From an uncultured Lachnospiraceae bacterium (GTDB lineage Bacteria; Bacillota; Clostridia; Lachnospirales; Lachnospiraceae), in NCBI GenBank assembly GCA_910584725.1, contig CAJUBE010000009.1:1-64000 (forward strand): a stretch of DNA of 64,000 nt. Reading direction: 5' to 3'. The position numbers and the translations under genes were made by a program. This document shows positions 50,261 through 57,961 of this stretch, in pieces; within the stretch, counting starts at the first letter, position 1; each line of letters begins with the position of its first letter. The notes under the pieces were generated by a model that had not been told where the DNA came from, did no database searches, and saw nothing but the letters and a program-made list of their open reading frames with translations.

Positions 50261-51724
50261 ATGAAACTTAAAAAAGTGTTAGCGCTTACTTTGGCAGCTG
50301 CAATGACTTTATCTCTGGCAGCCTGCGGCGGTTCCGATGACGGCGGTGCGGCGGAAGCTCCGGCAGCGGCGGACGATACGGGTGCAGATGAGACAGAGGC
50401 TCCGGCAGCAGATGACGCGGCGGACGACGGTGCGGAGGCAGAGGCTCCCGCGGCAGCATCCGGCCTCACCTACGCATCCATCAATCTGGGTGAGGATTAC
50501 AAGGATCTGACAACCACGATCAAGTTCATCCATCATAAGACCGACCGTGAGGAGGATGGCACGATTCCCGATCTGATCTCTAAGTTCAACGAAGTATATC
50601 CCGGCATCACGGTGGAGACCGAGGGCATCACGGATTACGCAGAGGATTCCCTGCTTCGTCTTTCGGCAGGCGACTGGGGCGATGTAATGTTCATCCCCGC
50701 AATCGACGCGGCTGAGCTTCCTACATATTTTGTTCCTTACGGCACGGTAGACGAGATGAGCGAGTATGTCAACTTTGCGGATCAGTGGAAGGATGCGGCG
50801 GGCAACTGCTACGGCATCGGTTATATGGGTAACGCGCAGGGCGTTCTTTACAATAAGAAGGTGTTCGCGGATGCAGGCGTGACAGAGCTGCCCAAGACTC
50901 CCGACGAGTTTATCGCCGCTTTGCAGGCAATCAAGGACAACACTGACGCGATTCCGCTTTACACAAACTATGCGGCTGGCTGGACGATGGGCGGCGCATG
51001 GGACGGCTACCTCGGTGCGATCACAAACGGCGACGAGACATGGTTAAATCAGAAATTTATCCACGAGGCGGAGCCTTTCAAGGATCACGGCGATGGCACA
51101 GGCCCTTACGCACTTTACAAGATTCTCTATGATGCGACGGCACAGGGTCTGATTGAGGACGACTATACCACAACTGACTGGGAGGGTTGTAAGCCCATGA
51201 TTAACAACGGCGAGATCGGCGCTATGGTGCTCGGCTCCTGGGCGGTTGCACAGATGAAGGCGGCAGGCGACAATCCGGATGATATCGGTTACATGCCTTT
51301 CCCGATCACCGTAAACGGCCAGCAGTACGCGACGGCAGGTCCCGACTACTGCTACGGCATTAACGCGAACGCTTCCGACGACAACAAGGCGGCTGCTATG
51401 GTATTTGTAAAGTGGATGGTTGAGGAGTCCGGCTGGTGTGACTTAGAGGGCGGCTACCCGATCTCCAAGACAGCTCCCACTTCCTTCGTATTTGACGGCG
51501 TAAACGTAGTAAACAATGTAACTTCCCTGCCCGGCGAGGAAGATATCATGAACGAGCTGAATTCCGAGTCCGAGCTTTCCTTCAACCAGGGCGGTGACGC
51601 GAAGGTACAGAGAATCGTGGAGGCTGCGGCTACAGGCGCAGAGACCTACGAGGATATCATGGCTGACTGGACGGCGGCATGGAATGCAGCGCAGGAAGAA
51701 TGTGGGGTTGAAGTTCTGTATTAA
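50261..51724 (+). CDS. sugar-binding lipoprotein of an ABC importer
   Basis: This 487-residue protein is a family 1 solute-binding protein. The signal peptide ends in the lipobox LAAC, and a linker very rich in Ala, Asp and Glu (about 25-70) tethers the domain to the surface. The binding domain includes FIHHKTDRE, DWGDVMFIPAIDA and GAMVLGSWAVAQMKAAG, typical of oligosaccharide-binding proteins. The neighbouring epimerase and GH130 genes indicate beta-manno-oligosaccharides as the ligand. The ATG follows AAGGAGGATATTATT. Two permease genes follow; the ATPase is not in this window, so a shared MsmK-type ATPase is likely. Confidence 0.93.
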   Translation: MKLKKVLALTLAAAMTLSLAACGGSDDGGAAEAPAAADDTGADETEAPAADDAADDGAEAEAPAAASGLTYASINLGEDYKDLTTTIKFIHHKTDREEDGTIPDLISKFNEVYPGITVETEGITDYAEDSLLRLSAGDWGDVMFIPAIDAAELPTYFVPYGTVDEMSEYVNFADQWKDAAGNCYGIGYMGNAQGVLYNKKVFADAGVTELPKTPDEFIAALQAIKDNTDAIPLYTNYAAGWTMGGAWDGYLGAITNGDETWLNQKFIHEAEPFKDHGDGTGPYALYKILYDATAQGLIEDDYTTTDWEGCKPMINNGEIGAMVLGSWAVAQMKAAGDNPDDIGYMPFPITVNGQQYATAGPDYCYGINANASDDNKAAAMVFVKWMVEESGWCDLEGGYPISKTAPTSFVFDGVNVVNNVTSLPGEEDIMNELNSESELSFNQGGDAKVQRIVEAAATGAETYEDIMADWTAAWNAAQEECGVEVLY

Positions 51725-51841
51725 GAACGGGATATTTTTGAAGAAAAGTTTAGGTAAGATGTTATAAGGTTTGTATGGTTAATCGGGGCTGACACAAGGA
51801 AAAATGGAAGTGGCAGCCCCTAACTATCAGGAGGGTAGCAT

Positions 51842-52843
51842 ATGGCGGCACAGGCAAATACAGCGGGATCCAAAAAAGGATTCATGCAGTGGGCAAGGAG
51901 CAGAAAAGGGCAGCAGGCTATTATCATTGTTGCGTTTATGATTATACCGCTGCTTCTGTTATTTACATTTACATATCTTCCGTTTGGGGAGATGGTTGGA
52001 TTCAGTTTTTATAAGATGAAATATGTGGGAAAGAGAACCTTTGTGGGCTGGAAGAATTACGCCAGCGTGTTCAGCAGGAAAGACTGCTTCGGGGCGCTTA
52101 AGCTGAGTCTCTATTACATGGGAGGTTCCGTGGTGCAGCTTGCACTGGCGTTGTATCTGGCAACGGTCTTAAGCTTCAAGGTAAAGGGCGGCAATATTTT
52201 TAAGGGCTTTATGTTTTTCCCTTATCTGATCAACGGTATTGCCATCGGTTTTATTTTCAAGTTTTTCTACACCAGGGGCTTCGTGTTTGACACCGTGCTT
52301 CAGTGGTGTGGATTTCAATTAGACAATCTTCCTTATTGGTTGAAAGACCAGAGTATTAATAATATATCCCTTGTGGGCACGTCCGTGTGGCGGTATTTTG
52401 GACAGAACATGGTGCTGTTTATCGGCGCAATCATGTCGGTGGACTCTGAGCTGTACGAGGCGGCGATGCTGGACGGTGCGAACCGGTTTGAGCAGTTCCG
52501 CTACATTATCCTGCCGAGTATCAAGACGATCGTAACGCTGAATGTGATCCTGTCCATCACGGGTTCTCTGAGCGCTTTCGAGCCGCCTTATGTTATCACA
52601 AGCGGCGCGAACGGGACGGGCACTTACTTCGTGGTTATGAATGAGATCGCCCACACCCAGCAGAAAGTCGGGTTGGCATCGGCAATGGCGGTGGTGCTCC
52701 TACTGATTATTTTTGCAGCGACAATTTTACAGAAGCTCTTCTTTAAATACGTGTTCAGAAGCGCGGAGGATGAGGATTTCGGCGCGGCGAAGAAGCGTGA
52801 AAAACAGCTTGCGAGATACGCGGCTAGAAAGGCGGGCAGATAG
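51842..52843 (+). CDS. sugar ABC importer permease (MalF-type)
   Basis: This 333-residue permease has six hydrophobic helices and the EAA loop YEAAMLDGANRFEQFRYIILP that contacts the ATPase, noted here up to FEQFRY. A basic tail closes the protein. Its TAG is followed at once by the ATG of the second permease gene. CAGGAGGGTAGCAT precedes the start. Together with the next gene it forms the membrane channel for the manno-oligosaccharide importer. Confidence 0.94.
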   Translation: MAAQANTAGSKKGFMQWARSRKGQQAIIIVAFMIIPLLLLFTFTYLPFGEMVGFSFYKMKYVGKRTFVGWKNYASVFSRKDCFGALKLSLYYMGGSVVQLALALYLATVLSFKVKGGNIFKGFMFFPYLINGIAIGFIFKFFYTRGFVFDTVLQWCGFQLDNLPYWLKDQSINNISLVGTSVWRYFGQNMVLFIGAIMSVDSELYEAAMLDGANRFEQFRYIILPSIKTIVTLNVILSITGSLSAFEPPYVITSGANGTGTYFVVMNEIAHTQQKVGLASAMAVVLLLIIFAATILQKLFFKYVFRSAEDEDFGAAKKREKQLARYAARKAGR

Positions 52844-53692
52844 ATGACGGTATTACAGAAAATCGGACATTATTTAGCGATTGTTTTAAAGTATTTATCT
52901 TTGGTGTTCTTCGCCTTTGTGGCGGTGCTGCCCGTGGTGTCCTGTGTAATCACGGCGTTTAAGACCGAAGAGGAGTATCAGAATACGAATGTAATGACAC
53001 TGCCTGTAAGCTGGTTGAATTTTGACAACTTTCTGCAGTCATTTGACAGGGCAAACATGGGGAGAGCGTTTGTCAACTCCCTTATCATTCTTGTGTGCGT
53101 GCTGACCGTGTCGGTGCTGGTGGGAACTTCTCTCGCTTACGTGCTGAACCGTTTTAAGTTCCCCGGCAACGGGATGATCCGGAACTTGTTCCTGTTTGCC
53201 ACGCTCCTGCCCGGTGTTGCCATGCAGGTTGCGGTGTACGGGATCATGGATGCGCTGAACTTCATCAATTCCCTGCCGGGATACATCATAATGATGTGCG
53301 GCACGGATGTAATTGCCATCTATATTTACATCCAGTTCTTTGAGAACATCAGCGTGTCGTTAGACGAGTCAGCGATCATTGACGGGGCGTCTTACTTTAC
53401 GATTTATCTTAAGATCCTTCTGCCCCTGTTAAAACCGGCTATCGTGACGTCGTGTATCTTAAAAGGCGTGGGCACTTACAACGAGTATTACTGCGCGAAC
53501 CTGTACCTGCAGAACAAAAAGCTTCTGCCTACGGTGGCTACCAGCCTTTATACCTTTGTGGGTCCGCTGGGAAGCAAGTACAATCTGATCTGCGCGGGCG
53601 TTATCATATCGCTTCTGCCGGCTCTGATCGTGTTTATCCTGTTCCAGAAGCAGATTTACAGCGGTATGACTGCCGGGTCGGTCAAAGGCTAG
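52844..53692 (+). CDS. sugar ABC importer permease (MalG-type)
   Basis: This 282-residue permease has six hydrophobic helices and the EAA loop DESAIIDGASYFTIYLKIL. It starts on the base after the stop of the MalF-type gene, so the two are translated together. No ATPase gene follows; instead there is a block of hairpins and then the epimerase promoter. Confidence 0.94.
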   Translation: MTVLQKIGHYLAIVLKYLSLVFFAFVAVLPVVSCVITAFKTEEEYQNTNVMTLPVSWLNFDNFLQSFDRANMGRAFVNSLIILVCVLTVSVLVGTSLAYVLNRFKFPGNGMIRNLFLFATLLPGVAMQVAVYGIMDALNFINSLPGYIIMMCGTDVIAIYIYIQFFENISVSLDESAIIDGASYFTIYLKILLPLLKPAIVTSCILKGVGTYNEYYCANLYLQNKKLLPTVATSLYTFVGPLGSKYNLICAGVIISLLPALIVFILFQKQIYSGMTAGSVKG

Positions 53693-53698
53693 CGTGAA

Positions 53699-53913
53699 AA
53701 ATGCGAAAAGTACTTCTAAAGACGTCTCGCCATAGGACGAGACGCCAAGAAGTACTAAGTTTCGCATAAGAGAATGCCCAAAGTACGGGCATTCTCCGCG
53801 CAGATTTGAGTCACAGCCAAGCTGACTTGGAGGTACTGAGTTTCGCGTAGGAGAATGCCTGAAATACGGCATTCTCCGAGCGGATATGAGGAAGGGGAAA
53901 TACGGCATTCTCC
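53699..53913 (+). repeat. multi-stem element with tandem hairpin remnants after the permease gene
   Basis: Three nested stems, ATGCGAAA/TTTCGCAT, TACTTCT/AGAAGTA and CGTCTCG/CGAGACG, form one arm at 53700-53767. A hairpin GAATGCCC/GGGCATTC follows. The segment from GTACT to ATTCTCCG then recurs at 53831-53878 (GAGAATGCC/GGCATTCTC) and as a short third fragment at 53895-53913. The first structure can act as the terminator of the importer operon, although no T-run follows. Confidence 0.6.
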
Positions 53914-54001
53914 GTCGATTATGGTAAAATGGTAATTATGTACAAAAAATAAGTTTTATTTAAGTCAAGATGCTAGTTTTCGGGAAAAAGGCAAAAGTGG
54001 A

Positions 54002-54047
54002 TTGACATTATCAAGATTTACCTTATAATTTAATTAACAGTTAAGTT
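54002..54047 (+). promoter_or_regulatory. promoter and candidate operator of the epimerase-phosphorylase operon
   Basis: TTGACA (54002-54007) and TATAAT (54024-54029) are 16 bases apart. AATTAACAGTTAAGTT (54032-54047), a TTAA-N3-TTAA sequence like those at 47917 and 50203, follows immediately. Confidence 0.6.
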
Positions 54048-54146
54048 ATTTCGCTCGTTTTTAAGCTAAATATTAAGCTGGAAGCGGGCGAAATGTATAT
54101 GCGGGTATGTGTAAAAGGGAGAGAGATAAGGAGGGAGTAAAGAATA

Positions 54147-55316
54147 ATGATGGTGGAGGAGATCAGGAGCCATTTGACAGACTGCATCATTCCTTTCTGG
54201 AAGGGGCTTCGGGATGATGAAAACGGCGGCTATGTGGGCTACATGGACTATGATCTGAAACGGGACGAGAAGGCGGTGAAGGGTTGTATCTTAAACAGCC
54301 GGATCACCTGGTTTTTCGCGAACGCCTACATGACGTTAAAGGACGAGTCGCTGCTTGCGGAGGCGCGGCACGGCTACGAATTTATGCAGAAGTACTGTGT
54401 GGATCACGAGAAGGGCGGTGTGTACTGGTCGGTGCGCTACGACGGCACGCCGGAGGACACGACGAAGCATACATACAATCAGGCGTTTTCCATTTACGCG
54501 CTTTCTTCTTATTACGACGCGTCGAAGGATGAGGGCGCGTTAAAGACAGCGATGGAGCTGTTCCACATCATCGAGGAGCGGTGCATGGATGAAATTGGCT
54601 ATAAGGAAGCGTTTGACAGGGAATTTCACGAGATCGAGAACGACAAGCTCTCCGAGAACGGTGTCATTGCGGATAAGACGATGAACACCCTGCTTCATGT
54701 GTTCGAGGCTTACACGGAGCTTTACCGGGTCAGCGGGGACGGGGCGGTGAAGGAGCGGCTGAAATGGATTCTCGACACCATCGCGGAGAAGATTTATAAT
54801 CCGGAGCTGCACAGGCAGGAGGTATTTTTTGACCGGGAGATGCACACGATTCTTGATCTGCACTCCTACGGGCACGACATTGAGACGGCGTGGCTGATCA
54901 GAAGAGGAACGGATGTATTAGGGGATGATGCCTACACGGAAAAGATGCTGCCGATCATACTTGACCTGACTGGTCAGGTATATCGGACGGCATTCGACGG
55001 GAAATCCCTCGCCAACGAGTGCGAGAAGGGTGTGGTGGACGAGAACCGCATCTGGTGGGTGCAGGCGGAGGCGCTGGTGGGCTTCCTAAATGGCTATCAG
55101 CTTGCGCCGGAGCACACGGAGTATCTGGAGGCGGCGAGAGCGGAGTGGGCGTTTATCAAGGCGCATGTGATCGACAAGCGCCCCGGCTCCGAGTGGTTCT
55201 GGGATGTGAACAAGGACGGGGAGTCCGTGAGCGGGAAACCGATTGTGGAGCCTTGGAAGTGCCCGTACCATAACGGGAGGATGTGTCTGGAGGTCATCAG
55301 AAGGGGCGTTGACTGA
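54147..55316 (+). CDS. cellobiose/mannobiose 2-epimerase
   Basis: This 389-residue enzyme belongs to the N-acylglucosamine 2-epimerase superfamily, cellobiose 2-epimerase group. It would convert beta-1,4-mannobiose to 4-O-beta-mannosyl-glucose in the cytoplasm. The (alpha/alpha)6 barrel shows NSRITWFFANAY, HTYNQAFSIYALS, LHSYGHDIETAWLI with the catalytic-type His, and WWVQAEALVGFLNGY. AAGGAGGGAGTAAAGAATA precedes the ATG. The gene is first in an operon with two GH130 phosphorylase genes, which supports the mannobiose role. Confidence 0.93.
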   Translation: MMVEEIRSHLTDCIIPFWKGLRDDENGGYVGYMDYDLKRDEKAVKGCILNSRITWFFANAYMTLKDESLLAEARHGYEFMQKYCVDHEKGGVYWSVRYDGTPEDTTKHTYNQAFSIYALSSYYDASKDEGALKTAMELFHIIEERCMDEIGYKEAFDREFHEIENDKLSENGVIADKTMNTLLHVFEAYTELYRVSGDGAVKERLKWILDTIAEKIYNPELHRQEVFFDREMHTILDLHSYGHDIETAWLIRRGTDVLGDDAYTEKMLPIILDLTGQVYRTAFDGKSLANECEKGVVDENRIWWVQAEALVGFLNGYQLAPEHTEYLEAARAEWAFIKAHVIDKRPGSEWFWDVNKDGESVSGKPIVEPWKCPYHNGRMCLEVIRRGVD

Positions 55317-55350
55317 AAGAGTCGAGGATAAAAAGGAGGAGAAGGCTGAA

Positions 55351-56517
55351 ATGCTGCACGAACGTTATTATGTAGAACTGGAAAAGTATAATAAGCTGAT
55401 TGAGCGGAAAAATGTAAAGTCGGATGATTATAACGGGATTTACGACCGGTATCAGTACCCGGTTTTGACGAGGGAGCATATCCCGCTGACTTGGCGGTTT
55501 GATTTAAACCCGGAGACGAACCCTTATTTTATGGAGCGGCTGGGGGTCAATGCGGTGATGAACTCGGGCGCCATCGAGCTGGACGGCAAGTACTATCTGG
55601 TGGCGAGAATCGAGGGGAATGACAGGAAATCTTTCTTCGGGGTGGCGGAGAGCGACAACGGGATCGACGGCTTCAAGTTCTGGGATTATCCGATTTTGCT
55701 GCCGGACACCTGCCCGGAGGAGACCAATGTCTATGACATGCGACTGACGAAGCATGAGGACGGCTATATTTACGGGGTGTTCTGCTCCGAGAGCAAGGAC
55801 ACGACGGTAAACGACCTGTCCGCGGCTGTGGCGGCGGCGGGCATCGTGCGGACGAAGGATCTGAAAAACTGGGAGAGACTGCCCAATTTGGTGACGAAGC
55901 GTTCTCCCCAGCAGAGAAACGTGGTGCTGCACCCGGAGTTTGTGGACGGCAAATACGCTTTTTACACCAGACCCATGGATGATTTCATCGAGACCGGGTC
56001 GGGCGGCGGCATCGGCTTCGGCCTGTGCGACGATATCACCCATGCGGTGGTGGACGAGGAGAAGATGACTTCCATCCGCAGATACCACACCATCACCGAG
56101 GCGAAGAACGGTGCGGGCGCACCGCCGATTAAAACGGATAAGGGCTGGATTCACATTGCCCACGGCGTGCGCAATACGGCGGCGGGACTGCGCTATGTGA
56201 TCTACGCGTTTGCCACGGATTTGAAAGACCCTTCCAAGGTGATTGCGGAGCCTTCCGGGATGCTGATCGGCCCGAGAAACTGGGAACGCGTGGGCGACGT
56301 GTCAAACGTAGTGTTCACAAACGGCGCGATCGCCAAGGACAACGGCGAGGTATATATTTACTACGCGGCAAGCGACACGAGAATGCATGTGGCGACGACG
56401 ACCATCGACAAGCTGACGGACTACGTGTTCAACACGCCGAGAGACCCTTACCGCTCCGTGGAGTGCGTGGCGCAGAGATGTGATTTTATTAAGAAAAATT
56501 TGGAGTTTTTATCTTAA
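55351..56517 (+). CDS. 4-O-beta-D-mannosyl-D-glucose phosphorylase (GH130_1-like)
   Basis: This 388-residue enzyme belongs to glycoside hydrolase family 130 and has the length of the subfamily 1 enzymes, which split mannosyl-glucose with phosphate into mannose-1-phosphate and glucose. The five-blade propeller shows NVYDMRLTKHEDGYIYGVF with the catalytic Asp region, RNVVLHPEFVDGKYAFYTRP, GAGAPPIKTDKGWIHIAHG, and a phosphate-binding-type Arg/His set. The ATG follows AAAAGGAGGAGAAGGCTGAA, 34 bases after the epimerase stop. Subfamily assignment is by length and context. Confidence 0.9.
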   Translation: MLHERYYVELEKYNKLIERKNVKSDDYNGIYDRYQYPVLTREHIPLTWRFDLNPETNPYFMERLGVNAVMNSGAIELDGKYYLVARIEGNDRKSFFGVAESDNGIDGFKFWDYPILLPDTCPEETNVYDMRLTKHEDGYIYGVFCSESKDTTVNDLSAAVAAAGIVRTKDLKNWERLPNLVTKRSPQQRNVVLHPEFVDGKYAFYTRPMDDFIETGSGGGIGFGLCDDITHAVVDEEKMTSIRRYHTITEAKNGAGAPPIKTDKGWIHIAHGVRNTAAGLRYVIYAFATDLKDPSKVIAEPSGMLIGPRNWERVGDVSNVVFTNGAIAKDNGEVYIYYAASDTRMHVATTTIDKLTDYVFNTPRDPYRSVECVAQRCDFIKKNLEFLS

Positions 56518-56530
56518 CCGTAAAGGAGGC

Positions 56531-56592
56531 GATTAAAAAATCACACTGATGTGCTGATTTTTTAATCTCAGCAAGTATGCTTCGATGAAGGA
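56531..56592 (+). repeat. family 2 structured element, copy C (between the GH130 genes)
   Basis: It starts right after AAAGGAGGC. Hairpin 1, GATTAAAAAATCA (56531-56543) with TGATTTTTTAATC (56555-56567), is perfect, and the loop CACTGATGTGC is the same as in copy A. Hairpins 2 and 3 are missing; AGCAAGTATGCT and a second ribosome site GAAGGAGGAAGAG follow. It is a short form of the family. Confidence 0.65.
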
Positions 56593-56602
56593 GGAAGAGA
56601 AG

Positions 56603-57625
56603 ATGAGTGAAGTAAAAATGATCAGCCCTGTTGTGAAGAATGTGCCTTGGCAGGAGAAGCCGGAAGGACTTACCGGCGCACCGATCTGGAGATACAGTGA
56701 GAATCCGATTATCGGCAGAAACCCGGTGGAAGGGGTTGCCAGGATTTTCAACAGTGCGGTAATGCCTTACGGCGACGCGTTTATCGGTGTGTTCCGCGGG
56801 GAACAGACAAACGGTATCCCGTATATTTATCTGGGGCACAGTAAGGATGCAATCCACTGGGAGTTTGAGAAGGAGAAGATTCCGTTTAAGGATGAGCAGG
56901 GCAATGACTTTATGCCGGTATACGCTTACGATCCCCGTCTGGTGAAGGTGGAGGACACCTACTATATCATCTGGTGTCAGGACTTTTACGGGGCGTCCAT
57001 CGGTATGGCGAAGACCACGGATTTCAAGACCTTTACCAGAATCGAGAACCCGTTCATTCCCTTTAACAGAAACGCGGTGCTGTTCCCGAGAAAGATCAAC
57101 GGAAACTATGTGCTTTTAAGCCGTCCCTCTGATTCCGGACATACGCCCTTTGGCGATATCTTCTTGAGCGAGAGCCCGGATATGGTTTATTGGGGCAAGC
57201 ACAGGCATGTGATGGGCAGAAGCAGCGAATGGTGGGAGTCCGTAAAGATCGGCGGCGGCGCGGCGCCCATCGAGACAAGCGAAGGCTGGCTTCTGTTCTA
57301 CCACGGCGTGACCGGCACCTGCAACGGTCTGGTGTACTCCATCGGCGGCGCGATCCTTGACATTGATAACCCGTCCAAGGTGCTGTACCGCTGTGAGAAC
57401 TTCCTGCTGACCCCGGAAGAGTGGTACGAGGAGAGAGGCTTTGTTCCCAACGTGTGCTTCCCCTGCGCCACCATACACGATTCCGAGAGCGGCAAGATTG
57501 CGCTCTACTACGGCTGCGCGGACAGTTATGTGGGGCTGGCGTTCACGAAACTGGACGAGATCGTGGCTTACATCAAGGAGCACAGCCACACGACGGAGTC
57601 GGATACAGAGATCGGGATCCGCTAA
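56603..57625 (+). CDS. beta-1,4-mannooligosaccharide phosphorylase (GH130_2-like)
   Basis: This 340-residue GH130 enzyme has the shorter length of the subfamily 2 enzymes, which remove mannose from beta-1,4-manno-oligosaccharides as mannose-1-phosphate. The sequence shows NPVEGVARIFNSAVMPYGD, YAYDPRLVKVEDTYYIIWC with the catalytic Asp region, NAVLFPRKINGNYVLLSRPSD, noted from NAVLFPRKI, and GAAPIETSEGWLLFYHGV. It follows the other GH130 gene after 85 bases that include family 2 copy C, and its ribosome site is at the end of that element. It completes the pathway with the epimerase. Confidence 0.9.
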   Translation: MSEVKMISPVVKNVPWQEKPEGLTGAPIWRYSENPIIGRNPVEGVARIFNSAVMPYGDAFIGVFRGEQTNGIPYIYLGHSKDAIHWEFEKEKIPFKDEQGNDFMPVYAYDPRLVKVEDTYYIIWCQDFYGASIGMAKTTDFKTFTRIENPFIPFNRNAVLFPRKINGNYVLLSRPSDSGHTPFGDIFLSESPDMVYWGKHRHVMGRSSEWWESVKIGGGAAPIETSEGWLLFYHGVTGTCNGLVYSIGGAILDIDNPSKVLYRCENFLLTPEEWYEERGFVPNVCFPCATIHDSESGKIALYYGCADSYVGLAFTKLDEIVAYIKEHSHTTESDTEIGIR

Positions 57626-57660
57626 CAAATCGAGCGTAGCTCGATTACGAGATCCGCTGG

Positions 57661-57762
57661 CGCGGACTCGGAAGAACTGAACAGCATTTCGAGTCTGCTT
57701 ATGCGCGAACCGGAGTAGAACGGAGAACGCGAATCTTGGAGCATTTCGAGTCTGCTTATGGA
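57661..57762 (+). repeat. two decayed family 1 3' ends
   Basis: AGCATTTCGAGTCTGCTTATGCGCG-like sequence ends near 57707, and a second stretch at 57709-57762 begins ACCGGAGTAGAACGGAGAACGCGAA and ends with GAGTCTGCTTATGG; both match the 3' third of family 1 copy 1. The 5' outer-stem arms are missing, so the pairing is broken. A small hairpin AATCGAGC/GCTCGATT (57628-57646) lies before them. Confidence 0.6.
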
Positions 57763-57837
57763 TGATACAATATGCATAACGTATCAAGAGTAAAGAAGCG
57801 TTTCGCAATTACTTAGGAGAATAAGAAGATGACAGAA

Positions 57838-57891
57838 GCGTCGGCTTTCTGACTTTTCGCAATGAAAAGTCGGGGAAAAGCCGGCGTTTTT
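57838..57891 (+). terminator. terminator of the phosphorylase operon
   Basis: GCGTCGGCTTT pairs with AAAGCCGGCG around an inner stem ACTTTTC/GAAAAGT, followed by TTTTT. It is a strong rho-independent terminator about 210 bases after the last GH130 gene. Confidence 0.8.
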
Positions 57892-57961
57892 GGGTTGTGG
57901 GGAAGAGAAAACGAGGGTATAATAGACATATAAACGGTTTTTTGAAGGTGGGGTATGGCTT

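Noticed and set aside
53699..53913. CRISPR array
   Set aside because: Repeats are of unequal length, are hairpins with no unique spacers of constant size, and decay in sequence. No cas genes are near.
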